The notes: generated by a model from the sequence alone, not told the origin. A stretch of DNA of 9,972 nt from an uncultured Flavobacterium sp. (GCF_946220915.1 NZ_CAMIHH010000111.1:1-9972), one strand, 5' to 3'; positions 1 to 6,858 are shown, numbered from the stretch's first letter. A program made the numbers and translations.

Positions 1-154
1 CTATAAACCTGTCATAGGTTTCCATCGCTATGTTTTCCTTAAATTTTACATACCCCGGCTCTGTAACCCTGCAGTCGATATTGAATTTATCGAGCTGCTG
101 CTGCAGGAGTACTTTACACATTTTGTCAATGTTATATTTAATGTAAAGCTCCAT
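1..154 (-). CDS. AraC-family transcriptional regulator, N-terminal part (cut by window edge)
   Basis: Reading leftwards from an ATG at 154-152, the frame stays open for 51 codons to the window edge, so only the N-terminus is present. The protein begins MELYIKYNIDKMCK and continues with a stretch rich in Q and L, then an acidic/lysine segment. From memory this resembles the N-terminal segment of a small flavobacterial AraC family (about 180-190 residues, often starting with a YIK motif followed by a cysteine and a leucine-rich helix), whose C-terminal half carries the double helix-turn-helix DNA-binding domain. That domain lies outside the window and cannot be checked. A purine-rich GAAGA sits directly before the start codon. 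A candidate -7 box lies upstream at 218-225. The gene call is fairly safe; the family assignment rests on the N-terminus only. Confidence 0.6.
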   Translation of the reverse strand, partial: MELYIKYNIDKMCKVLLQQQLDKFNIDCRVTEPGYVKFKENIAMETYDRFI

Positions 155-217
155 TCTTCATTTTTTATATTTGTAAGTAAAATTATAAAAATATCCCTAA
201 CCTGCAGAGCGGCCATT

Positions 218-225
218 CAAAAATA
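218..225 (-). promoter_or_regulatory. possible -7 box for the AraC-like gene
   Basis: On the minus strand this reads TATTTTTG, a full match to the Bacteroidota -7 consensus TAnnTTTG, about 63 bases before the start codon at 154. No convincing TTG -33 element sits 17-23 bases upstream; only a T-rich stretch is present. Chance occurrence in A/T-rich DNA is possible. Confidence 0.3.
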
Positions 226-369
226 TGAAATTGTAGGAAAAACATGGCCTTATAATGAAAATCATTAATAAAGTCTGCCGAAACCGGCGATCAGTGGCCT
301 TAAAAATTCACTAATTCGTAATATGGGTTTAATGACAAAGCCTTAACTTTATACTGTAAATATTTACTT

Positions 370-1044
370 ATGCCGTTACAAAACCCGCCCGACGGAGGCA
401 TGCTGTATGCCGAAACCGATATGCACAACCTTTTTCCTGAACCTTTGAATGCCATTACCTCCTGCTTTTTTCTGGCCATAGCCCTGTACTGGACCTTTAA
501 GCTGCGTGGGCAGTGGAGGCAGCACCTGTTTTTAACCTGTGCTTTGCTGCTGCTGTACATTGGCGGGATCGGGGGCACCATATACCACGGGTTGCGGTTA
601 TGGCGGTTTTTTATCATGATGGACTGGCTGCCCATAATGCTGCTGTGTGTTTTTGCCGGGGTGTATTTTTTAGGGAGGCTTACGCGGTGGTATTATGCGG
701 CCGGCTTTGTAGCATTGTATGCAGCATTCCAGTTTTATGCAAGGCAGCAAATGATGCAGTCCGGGGATATACAGCTGTTCATTAACATCAATTATGCTGT
801 ACTGGCAGGCATGGTGCTTATTCCGGTATTGGCTTATTTGGTAAGCACCCGTTTTGAGCAGGGCAAATGGGTAGGCTTTGCACTGGCAGCCTTTATACTG
901 GCATTAACCTTTCGCGTAGCCGATGGTTGGGGATGGATGGAGTATGGTACCCATTTTTTATGGCATACCTTTGGCGCCGTGGCCGCTTTTTGTATGTTCC
1001 AGTACATTTATCTCATCAACAAAAAAAATACGGCTGCGGCTTGA
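370..1044 (+). CDS. ceramidase-like seven-helix membrane hydrolase (CREST superfamily)
   Basis: A 224-residue protein with about seven hydrophobic segments (roughly residues 26-44, 53-72, 80-101, 106-124, 138-158, 168-184 and 194-215) and a basic tail. The pattern matches alkaline ceramidases and related CREST-superfamily membrane metalloenzymes: E24-x-x-N27 before helix 1, GIGGTIYH ending in H73, D85 twelve residues later, and H195-F-L-W-H199 near the C-terminus. In alkaline ceramidases the equivalent three histidines and aspartate hold a zinc ion that drives hydrolysis of the ceramide amide bond. The serine of the family motif GxGSxxFH is glycine here (G69), so activity or substrate may differ. 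The start at 370 lies just after a stop and a 12-base palindrome (GTAAATATTTAC, 356-367); a second ATG lies at residue 11. The gene stands alone and converges on the DUF3037 gene with an 11-base gap. The fold class is fairly sure, the substrate unknown. Confidence 0.68.
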   Translation: MPLQNPPDGGMLYAETDMHNLFPEPLNAITSCFFLAIALYWTFKLRGQWRQHLFLTCALLLLYIGGIGGTIYHGLRLWRFFIMMDWLPIMLLCVFAGVYFLGRLTRWYYAAGFVALYAAFQFYARQQMMQSGDIQLFININYAVLAGMVLIPVLAYLVSTRFEQGKWVGFALAAFILALTFRVADGWGWMEYGTHFLWHTFGAVAAFCMFQYIYLINKKNTAAA

Positions 1045-1055
1045 TTCTGGAGCCT

Positions 1056-1439
1056 TTACATAACCAGTTCCTCAAATAATTTGGTGGTTTTATAATCAAG
1101 TTCATCGCATAGGCCGGGGTGGGGCCGCGAAGTTTGTATTACCGAACTGCGCACTGCCGTTAGCCACCGGAAACGCTCCGGGGTTTCCAGCTGTGCTATG
1201 GGGCCTCCGTCTTCAGCGCCACGGGCAATGCGTTCAAATGACATGAGGTTGCGGCTTATCTGGGCAACATCAAGCTCTGGGCAAATAGCATGCAGCTTTG
1301 CTTCGTTAATAGCATATAAAACCCTGATGAAACGCGCCCTTTTACAAAATACTATAACGCCGGCGTTTATAAATTCTTCGCGCTCCACACGGGGCACTAC
1401 CCGTATCACGGCATACTCATATAAGTGCTTGTCTTGCAT
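1056..1439 (-). CDS. DUF3037 family protein
   Basis: A 127-residue soluble protein. The N-terminus has the DUF3037 signature: YEYAVIRVVP (residues 7-16), then R20-E-E-F-I-N-A-G-V-I-V-F (20-31). A second typical element, ERFRWLTAVRSSVIQ (residues 88-102), is followed by a histidine/proline/glycine stretch and a C-terminal helix. The length is usual for the family and no residue looks missing. No biochemical function is established for DUF3037. Its start codon lies inside the last 23 bases of the HipA-like kinase gene, in another frame, so the two are almost certainly co-transcribed and translationally coupled. DUF3037 genes are, from general knowledge, often found beside such kinases, suggesting a partner, regulator or substrate role; this is inference. 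The 3' end faces the ceramidase-like gene with only 11 bases between the stops and no clear terminator hairpin. Confidence 0.85.
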   Translation of the reverse strand: MQDKHLYEYAVIRVVPRVEREEFINAGVIVFCKRARFIRVLYAINEAKLHAICPELDVAQISRNLMSFERIARGAEDGGPIAQLETPERFRWLTAVRSSVIQTSRPHPGLCDELDYKTTKLFEELVM

Positions 1440-2211
1440 TTTTTGCCTGGTTTACAAAGGTTTGTGAATTGTTTAAACGGGTAATGAGAAATTGCAAATA
1501 TACATTGCGAACTTCTTCGGGCGATTGTTCCAGCCCCTCCCATTGCAGCCAGTTGTCGGGCAGCAGGCTTACAATTGCCCGGACCCTCTCGTTGGTTAGC
1601 ATAGCTTTACATTCGCTGTCAACTTCATCAAGCATTGCCGCCTGTGGCAGCAGCACGTGATCCTTTATCAGTGCGAAAGGGCTTTTGGCATGGCCTTCCG
1701 GATCATCAAATGAGTGGTGAAAATAAAGGCTTGCGCCATGGTCTATCAGCCAAAGTTCCTTATGCCAGATAAGCATGTTGGTATTCCGGAAGGTACGGTC
1801 TACATTGGTAATGAATGCATCCAGCCACACGATCTGCGAAGCCATTTTTGGCTCAACCGTAGTAACTACCGGATCGAAATTTATAGCGCCTGAAAGATAG
1901 TGTAGTGCAAGGTTGAGCCCCTGGCTGGCCTGTAGCAGGTCCTGGATCTCTTCGTCGGCTTCGGTGCGTCCAAAGGCTTCGTCGAGGTTTGCATATACCA
2001 GTTCCGGCACTGGCAGACCAAGCGCACGTGCAATTTCCCCGCCAATCAGTTCGGCAATGAGTGCCTTCGTGCCATGGCCTGCGCCACGAAATTTAAGGAC
2101 ATAATTAAAATTATCGTCGGCTTCGGCAATGGCGGGTAACGATCCCCCTTCCCGAAGCGGTGTAATGTAGCGCGTCACGTTTACTGTGCGTAGCTTTGGA
2201 ATTTCGGACAT
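1417..2211 (-). CDS. HipA-like protein kinase (HipA_2 type)
   Basis: A 264-residue protein with the kinase core of HipA-family serine/threonine kinases, in the shortened form lacking the large N-terminal subdomain of E. coli HipA (about 440 residues). Visible elements: a beta-strand lysine in YVLKF (K40) likely to bind ATP; the following GAGHGTKALIAE segment (43-54) with a candidate partner glutamate; the catalytic loop N136-V-D138-R with N143 five residues after the aspartate, the same D-x4-N spacing as HipA D309/N314; and the metal-binding aspartate in LIDHG (D157). All catalytic positions are intact, so the enzyme is probably active. No HipB-like helix-turn-helix gene is adjacent; the only partner is the overlapping DUF3037 gene downstream. 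A near-consensus -7 box (TACTTTTA, 2231-2238, minus) precedes the start but has no good -33 element. Target unknown; a toxin role should not be assumed. Confidence 0.8.
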   Translation of the reverse strand: MSEIPKLRTVNVTRYITPLREGGSLPAIAEADDNFNYVLKFRGAGHGTKALIAELIGGEIARALGLPVPELVYANLDEAFGRTEADEEIQDLLQASQGLNLALHYLSGAINFDPVVTTVEPKMASQIVWLDAFITNVDRTFRNTNMLIWHKELWLIDHGASLYFHHSFDDPEGHAKSPFALIKDHVLLPQAAMLDEVDSECKAMLTNERVRAIVSLLPDNWLQWEGLEQSPEEVRNVYLQFLITRLNNSQTFVNQAKNARQALI

Positions 2212-2306
2212 TATTGGGCGGTTTATTATGTAAAAGTACGGAATTTATATGGCAGGAAAAAGTCATGCCCCTGAAGGTTATTTTGCGGTCTTTAGTAATT
2301 TGTAAC

Positions 2307-3200
2307 TTATGAATAATCGTCCGGCTCGATATGTACCAGGACATGCCCCAGTTCAGGTAATTGGAGCCTTAGGGCATCTTCAAGTTCATGGGCTAGCCGG
2401 TGGCCTTCTTTTACAGTAATGCTGGAGTTGACCACAGCATGGAGTTCTAAATGGTAGCGCATCCCGGCCTTGCGGATAAAACACTTTTCGGTATCGATGA
2501 TTCCGGGAACGGTCACAGCGATTTTCCTGATAACCGCTGCCATGTCGCCGTGCACATGCTCATCCATTATTTCTCCCAGTGCGGGCCTGAATATAAGGTA
2601 GCTGTTATAAAGTATGAAGGCGGAGGCAAAAAGTGCGGCCCAGTAGTCTGCCGATTCGTAGCCGGGCCCGCAAAAAACTGCGATGGAAATACCAATGAAA
2701 GCTGCTACCGATGTTATGGCATCGCTTCGGTGGTGCCAGGCATCGGCCTTAAGCGCGGTGCTGTTCGTTTCTATGCTCCTGGCCATTACGATCCGGAACG
2801 ATACTTCTTTCCAGACGATTATGCCGCCAAGGACGATGAGGGTCCAGGTCTCCGGCAGTTCATGAGGGGTTTGAATGTTTAGCATGCTTTCGTAGGCAAT
2901 TACGGTAGCCGAAGTTATCAGGAAACCTACAACTATAAAGGTAATGAGCGCTTCGGCACGGCCATGCCCATAGGGGTGGTTTTCGTCAGCAGGCTTATTA
3001 GAATACTTTATGCCAATGAGTACCAGCACCGACGAAAAGATATCGGCGGTCGACTCGATGGCATCGGCAATCAGTGCATACGAGTTACCAAAAATCCCTG
3101 CAACACCTTTTACCAGCGCCAGCGCAATATTGCCCGCAAGGCTGAAAAAGGTTGCCTTTAGGGCTTTCTCTTCATTGGTGTTTTTGGTAGCTGTAGCCAT
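2307..3200 (-). CDS. cation diffusion facilitator (CDF) family metal transporter
   Basis: A 297-residue inner-membrane secondary transporter expected to export a divalent metal (Zn, Fe or Mn type) in exchange for protons. The membrane part has six predicted helices (roughly residues 14-37, 43-64, 85-105, 119-138, 160-177, 184-203). The metal site is formed by E49-x3-D53 in helix 2 and H156-x3-D160 in helix 5; glutamate at the first position differs from the H or D of well-studied members. The motif HPYGHGRAE (75-83) after helix 2 is characteristic. The cytoplasmic dimerisation domain spans about residues 210-292, with H250, H254, H267, H271, H286 and H290 among possible regulatory metal ligands. 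Length is normal for the family. A perfect -7 box lies 17 bases upstream, giving a very short leader. The next gene downstream is the HipA-like kinase 95 bases away, so partial read-through is possible. The transported metal cannot be told from the sequence. Confidence 0.93.
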   Translation of the reverse strand: MATATKNTNEEKALKATFFSLAGNIALALVKGVAGIFGNSYALIADAIESTADIFSSVLVLIGIKYSNKPADENHPYGHGRAEALITFIVVGFLITSATVIAYESMLNIQTPHELPETWTLIVLGGIIVWKEVSFRIVMARSIETNSTALKADAWHHRSDAITSVAAFIGISIAVFCGPGYESADYWAALFASAFILYNSYLIFRPALGEIMDEHVHGDMAAVIRKIAVTVPGIIDTEKCFIRKAGMRYHLELHAVVNSSITVKEGHRLAHELEDALRLQLPELGHVLVHIEPDDYS

Positions 3201-3217
3201 TCGATGGGGTAGAGGGG

Positions 3218-3254
3218 CAAAGGTAATTATTATTTATCGGCACATGGCGGCAAA
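3218..3254 (-). promoter_or_regulatory. promoter for the CDF transporter gene
   Basis: On the minus strand TACCTTTG (3225-3218) matches TAnnTTTG fully. A TTTG at 3254-3251 could be the -33 element, but the 25-base spacer is longer than the usual 17-23. The box ends 17 bases before the start codon at 3200, so the leader would be only about 10 bases. Confidence 0.45.
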
Positions 3255-3289
3255 TGGCAAAACGAAAACGCCTTTGTTATATGAAGGCT

Positions 3290-3324
3290 AAAAAAAAAGC
3301 CCAAAACCAAACGGTTCCGGACTT
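3290..3324 (-). terminator. intrinsic terminator of the DUF3276 gene
   Basis: Read on the minus strand, AAGTCCGGAACC (3324-3313), loop GTTT, then GGTTTTGGGCTT (3308-3297) form a continuous 12-pair stem with three G-U pairs, running straight into a T tract (3298-3290). It lies 24 bases after the stop at 3349. Only the minus-strand transcript has both the stem and the U tract. Confidence 0.85.
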
Positions 3325-3348
3325 GATATTTTGATTCCTGACAGTATG

Positions 3349-3729
3349 TTAAATATCGTCAAAATCCACATCGGTAAAGCTTTCGGTGGCGACAATGGTA
3401 ACGGCTTCTTCGCCTTTTTCGCCAAAAAGCCTCCTGAAGTCCTTTTGGTGCCTTTCGGAGATAACCTCTTCACCTTTATTGGAAAGTACATATACGGTCA
3501 TTTCGTCAAGTATTTCCCTGAAGGCTGTAAAATCTTCTTTATAAAGGTAGATCTTATGCTTTTTAAAGTGGAATGAACCATCCTCTTCGGTAAACTTCTT
3601 GCTTTCAGTTATGGTAATGTAATAATCATCGGCTTTGGTAGCCCTCACATCAAAGAAATAAGTCCTTCTGCCTGCCCTCAAAACTTTAGAAAAGATCTCT
3701 TCCTTTTCCAGCATGTCATGTTCTCTCAT
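3349..3729 (-). CDS. DUF3276 PUR-family DNA/RNA-binding protein
   Basis: A 126-residue protein with a strong match in pattern to the Bacteroidota DUF3276 family, classed as a bacterial PUR-alpha-type nucleic-acid-binding domain. Visible elements are EEIFSKVLRAGRRTYFFDVR (residues 10-29), the strand DDYYITITESKK (34-45), the phenylalanine/lysine-rich segment FHFKKHKIYLYKEDF (53-67) and the acidic end FTDVDFDDI (118-126). PUR domains bind purine-rich single-stranded DNA or RNA through aromatic and basic residues on a beta sheet. Length is usual. The chosen start has AAAGAGG three bases before ATG; an internal ATG at residue 6 (3714-3712) is a weaker alternative. The gene follows the ABC transporter after 69 bases containing phased A-tracts, and ends at a strong terminator. 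Its target and physiological role are not known; a regulatory or nucleoid role is inference. Confidence 0.9.
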   Translation of the reverse strand: MREHDMLEKEEIFSKVLRAGRRTYFFDVRATKADDYYITITESKKFTEEDGSFHFKKHKIYLYKEDFTAFREILDEMTVYVLSNKGEEVISERHQKDFRRLFGEKGEEAVTIVATESFTDVDFDDI

Positions 3730-3765
3730 AATCCTCTTTTTAATTTACCTGGTTTATGTGCAACC

Positions 3766-3791
3766 AAAAATCTAAAAAAAATCTAAAAAAA
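3766..3791. repeat. phased A-tracts (predicted bent DNA), possible weak terminator of the ABC gene
   Basis: Three runs of A (3766-3770, 3774-3781, 3785-3791) are centred about 10 bases apart and separated by TCT-type breaks; the TCT triplets at 3771 and 3782 are 11 bases apart. Runs phased with the helix are known to curve DNA. On the minus strand they are T runs just after the ABC stop (3799), with a small GCAA/TTGC hairpin at the stop, so they may also act as a weak terminator. Confidence 0.45.
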
Positions 3792-3798
3792 GCAAAAT

Positions 3799-5559
3799 TT
3801 ATTGCAAATCTTTTTCCGAAAGTTGTTTCAGGTATAATTCCTTATAGTATCCAGGCTCATTTACCAGTGCATTGTGTGTACCTTGCTGGATTATCCTGCC
3901 ATCTTCCAGGATAATGATCCTGTCGGCATTTTTGGCCGATGATACCCTGTGGCTTACTATAATGGTGGTTTTATCGCGGCAGAATTCCTCCAGGTTGTTA
4001 AGTATCGCCTCTTCCGTTTCGGTATCTACTGCCGAAAGGCAGTCATCCAGCAGGAGTATCGGCGCATCCTTGATCATGGCACGCGCTATGGATACGCGCT
4101 GCTTCTGCCCGCCTGAAAGTGTAATACCCCTTTCGCCAAGTATCGTTTCATACTGGTTGGTAAAGCCGGCGATGTTATTGTGTACCACGGCTTTTTTGGC
4201 TACGGCAATTACTTCGTCGTCATCGGCATCCTCATTGCCAAATTTTATATTGTTTTTAATGGTGTCAGAAAAAAGGAAAGCATCCTGGGGCACGAACCCT
4301 ATGCTGTCGCGCAGGTCATTCAGGTTGATGTCCTTAATATTGTCACCATCTATGGTTACGGTACCGCTGTCGGCATCATAGAGCCTGCTGATAAGTGAAA
4401 GGATGGTCGACTTGCCTGATCCTGTCCGGCCCAATATGGCCAGCGTTTCGCCTTTATGCACTTCAAAGGATACGTTTTTAAGCGCCGTAATGTTGGTATC
4501 ATCATAGGTAAAGCTTACATCGTTAAATGTAACCTGGCCAAGCACCGGCGTATGTGCATTGGTAGTATTTTGAATTTCGGGCCTGGTTTTGAGGAATTCA
4601 TTGATGCGCTTTTGCGAAGACTCGGCTTCCTGCACCATCGATGATATCCAGCCGAGCGAGGCTACCGGCCACGTTAGCATGTTAATATAGAGTATGAATT
4701 GGGCGATGGTACCTATCTTGTCGATGCTGCCGTTAATGTACATCATCCCGCCAACATAGATCACCACCAGGTTGCTTACACCTATTAATAGTATCATGAG
4801 GGGGCCAAACTGAGCATTCACTTTGGCAACGCTCATGTTCTTTTTTACGCTGTCACGCGAAAGTTCATCAAACGCGGCCTGCTTTTGCTTTTCCAGAGCA
4901 TAGGCTTTAATGATGCGTATGCCTGAAAACATTTCCTGCGTAAAGCTCGAAAGCCTGGAAAGGTTTTGCTGGTAGAGTGTGCTGCGAATGTTGATTTCCC
5001 TGCTTATCCTGAAAATGCTCCAGGCAAGCAGCGGCAGCGGGATAAGTGTGTATAGCGTAAGCTTTGGCGATATAATGCACATATGCGTAACCACTACAAC
5101 GGTGCGTACAATGGTATTGAGCGAATACATGATCGCCGGCCCTACATATTGCCGCACCCTGTCGACATCGGTACTGATGCGGTTCATCAGGTCGCCGGTG
5201 CGGTTTTGCTTATAAAAATTTTGTGAAAGGTTTTCGTACTGGCGAAAAATTTCGTTTTTAAGGTCAAATTCCACGTGGCGGGACATTACAATGAGCGTTT
5301 GCCTCATAAAAAAAGTAAGCACGGCACCTATTAATGTTGTACCTATTATGAGGAGCAGGTTTTCGGCCAGAAGGCTGTATAGCGCAGAAGCCTCTGCATC
5401 TTTCCTTTCAAGGAATTCCTGGGTGGAGTCTATGGATCGCTTAACCAGCTCGGGTGTGAAGAGTGAGAATATCTGTGCCGCTATGGTAATCAAAATCCCT
5501 AATAGAAATTGAAATTTATATTTTGCAAAATATTTGTTTAAATACTGGAGTTCTTTCAT
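3799..5559 (-). CDS. MsbA/BmrA-type ABC exporter half-transporter (fused membrane and ATPase domains)
   Basis: A 586-residue half-transporter of normal length. The N-terminal membrane domain has six predicted helices (about residues 17-37, 68-88, 141-160, 163-183, 250-270, 285-305), and coupling helices flank TGDLMNRISTDVD (121-133). The ATPase domain follows from about 340: Walker A GRTGSGKST (377-385), Q-loop Q425, signature LSGGQ (481-485), Walker B ILLLDD (501-506), D-loop SAVD (509-512) and switch histidine H537. The position after the Walker B aspartate, normally the catalytic glutamate, is aspartate (D506), as seen in degenerate sites of heterodimeric exporters. Such proteins work as homo- or heterodimers in the inner membrane, moving lipids or drugs outward using ATP. 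No second half-transporter is adjacent, so any partner is encoded elsewhere. It is divergent from the dehydrogenase gene; no strong promoter of its own is visible, only a 7-of-8 -7 box very near the start. Substrate unknown. Confidence 0.93.
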   Translation of the reverse strand: MKELQYLNKYFAKYKFQFLLGILITIAAQIFSLFTPELVKRSIDSTQEFLERKDAEASALYSLLAENLLLIIGTTLIGAVLTFFMRQTLIVMSRHVEFDLKNEIFRQYENLSQNFYKQNRTGDLMNRISTDVDRVRQYVGPAIMYSLNTIVRTVVVVTHMCIISPKLTLYTLIPLPLLAWSIFRISREINIRSTLYQQNLSRLSSFTQEMFSGIRIIKAYALEKQKQAAFDELSRDSVKKNMSVAKVNAQFGPLMILLIGVSNLVVIYVGGMMYINGSIDKIGTIAQFILYINMLTWPVASLGWISSMVQEAESSQKRINEFLKTRPEIQNTTNAHTPVLGQVTFNDVSFTYDDTNITALKNVSFEVHKGETLAILGRTGSGKSTILSLISRLYDADSGTVTIDGDNIKDINLNDLRDSIGFVPQDAFLFSDTIKNNIKFGNEDADDDEVIAVAKKAVVHNNIAGFTNQYETILGERGITLSGGQKQRVSIARAMIKDAPILLLDDCLSAVDTETEEAILNNLEEFCRDKTTIIVSHRVSSAKNADRIIILEDGRIIQQGTHNALVNEPGYYKELYLKQLSEKDLQ

Positions 5560-5682
5560 TTTTTAAATGGAAAGTTATTTTATTTTTAGGCTTATATGTT
5601 AAAATTAATAAATAAGGCTCTGTTTTTTAGAGTTATAAAAAGATGTTTTTAATTATTGATTACGTAAAAAAACACAAATATA

Positions 5683-5713
5683 TTGCCTTATCATAAATAT
5701 ATGTTTAATTTTG
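5683..5713 (+). promoter_or_regulatory. promoter of the leucine dehydrogenase gene
   Basis: TTG (5683-5685), a 20-base spacer and TAATTTTG (5706-5713) fit the Bacteroidota primary sigma factor consensus exactly. Transcription would begin around 5719-5721, giving a leader of roughly 35 bases. This is the best promoter in the window. The remainder of the divergent gap is A/T-rich and shows no clear operator. Confidence 0.75.
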
Positions 5714-5754
5714 TCTCTCGTTTTTGAATAATTTCAAATTTAAAAGATTCTATT

Positions 5755-6858
5755 ATGATAGCAGAAGTTATTAAGGCTAACGACCTTACAAAGGTTGACC
5801 CGGTTTTTGGACAGGCATCTTTCAACGATCATGAGCAGGTTGTTTTCTGCCATGACAAAGATACAGGTTTAAAAGCAATAATCGGTATCCATAATACGGT
5901 TTTAGGCCCTGCTCTTGGCGGTACCAGGATGTGGAAATATGCTAATGAGTGGGAAGCCCTGAATGATGTTTTGAGGCTGTCGAGGGGTATGACCTATAAG
6001 TCGGCCATCTCAGGATTGAACCTTGGCGGCGGTAAAGCTGTTATCATAGGTGATTCAAAGCTCGATAAAACCCCTGAAATGATGACACGTTTTGGCCAGT
6101 TTGTAGATTCCCTGAGCGGAAAATACATCACTGCTGAGGATGTGGGCACAACCACTGCCGACATGGACCGCATAAACGATGTAACCAAGCACGTAACCGG
6201 GATATCCGAGTCGCGCGGAGGTTCAGGAAATCCTTCCCCTGTAACGGCTTATGGCGTTTACATGGGCATGAAGGCAGCTGCAATGCACCAGTTTGGCACC
6301 GATAAGCTTGATGGCAAAAAAGTGCTGGTACAGGGAACAGGCCATGTAGGCGAAACCCTTATTGATTACCTTACAAAAGAAGGCGCACTTGTAACCATAG
6401 CTGACATCAACCAGGCCAGGATGGAAGAAGTTGCCATAAAGTACGGGGCATCGATATATGCCGGCGAGGATGTTTACACTGCCGATGTAGATATTTATGC
6501 ACCATGTGCGCTTGGCGCAACTGTTAATGATGAAACGATCAATAAGCTTAAAGCGAAAGTCATCGCGGGTGCGGCCAACAACCAGTTGGCAGTAGAGCAG
6601 GTACACGGGCGCATCCTTATGGAAAAAGGCATTGCTTACGCCCCGGACTTCCTTATTAACGCGGGCGGCATCATCAATGTATATGCTGAGATCGTAGGAT
6701 ATGACAAGGCGGAAGCCATGAGGAGGACAGAAAATATCTACAATACTACGCTCGAGATATTTAGTTTTGCCGAAACCAACAATATCACTACGCAGCAGGC
6801 AGCAATGTCGATAGCGCAGAAGCGTATTGACGACAGGAAAAAAGAAACCGCTAAATAA
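5755..6858 (+). CDS. leucine/valine/phenylalanine (Glu-type) amino acid dehydrogenase
   Basis: A 367-residue NAD-dependent amino acid dehydrogenase of the Glu/Leu/Phe/Val superfamily, length typical of leucine dehydrogenase. It reversibly deaminates branched-chain amino acids in the cytoplasm to 2-keto acids. The N-terminal catalytic domain shows GPALGGTR (51-58), GMTYKSAISGLNLGGGK (78-94) with the two conserved lysines K82 and K94, and EDVGTTTADM (128-137) with D129. The C-terminal Rossmann domain has GTGHVGE (194-200) and an acidic residue D217 at the end of the second strand, consistent with NAD rather than NADP. Later come AGAANNQL (271-278) and PDFLINAGG (297-305), both typical of leucine dehydrogenases. 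It has its own strong promoter and ends 31 bases before a long hairpin. In flavobacteria the keto acids can prime iso-branched fatty acids. Leucine is favoured over phenylalanine as substrate by overall pattern, but this is not certain. Confidence 0.93.
   Translation: MIAEVIKANDLTKVDPVFGQASFNDHEQVVFCHDKDTGLKAIIGIHNTVLGPALGGTRMWKYANEWEALNDVLRLSRGMTYKSAISGLNLGGGKAVIIGDSKLDKTPEMMTRFGQFVDSLSGKYITAEDVGTTTADMDRINDVTKHVTGISESRGGSGNPSPVTAYGVYMGMKAAAMHQFGTDKLDGKKVLVQGTGHVGETLIDYLTKEGALVTIADINQARMEEVAIKYGASIYAGEDVYTADVDIYAPCALGATVNDETINKLKAKVIAGAANNQLAVEQVHGRILMEKGIAYAPDFLINAGGIINVYAEIVGYDKAEAMRRTENIYNTTLEIFSFAETNNITTQQAAMSIAQKRIDDRKKETAK

Noticed and set aside
166..173. TATATTTG on the plus strand, a perfect -7 match
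   Set aside because: It lies almost 200 bases before the ceramidase-like gene, overlaps the leader of the divergent AraC-like gene and has no TTG at the right distance upstream.
245..302. Two copies of TGGCCTTA (245-252 and 295-302) as a repeat element
   Set aside because: Eight bases and only two copies in a non-coding gap; not distinguishable from chance.
344..351. TAACTTTA as -7 box for the ceramidase-like gene
   Set aside because: One mismatch to consensus and no -33 element at proper spacing; too weak to list, though no better candidate is near that gene.
356..367. Perfect 12-base palindrome GTAAATATTTAC just before the ceramidase-like gene
   Set aside because: It could be an operator, but a short A/T-rich palindrome is likely by chance and there is no second copy to support a binding site.
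2451..2882. Open frame of 143 codons on the plus strand
   Set aside because: Antisense to the CDF transporter, which is fully supported by its metal-site motifs.
3872..4381. Open frame of 169 codons on the plus strand
   Set aside because: It lies wholly inside the ABC transporter ATPase domain on the opposite strand, is rich in serine in the manner of an antisense frame, and shows no family motif.
5570..5577. TAACTTTC (minus strand) as -7 box for the ABC transporter
   Set aside because: One mismatch, no -33 element, and it ends only ten bases before the start codon, which would leave almost no leader.
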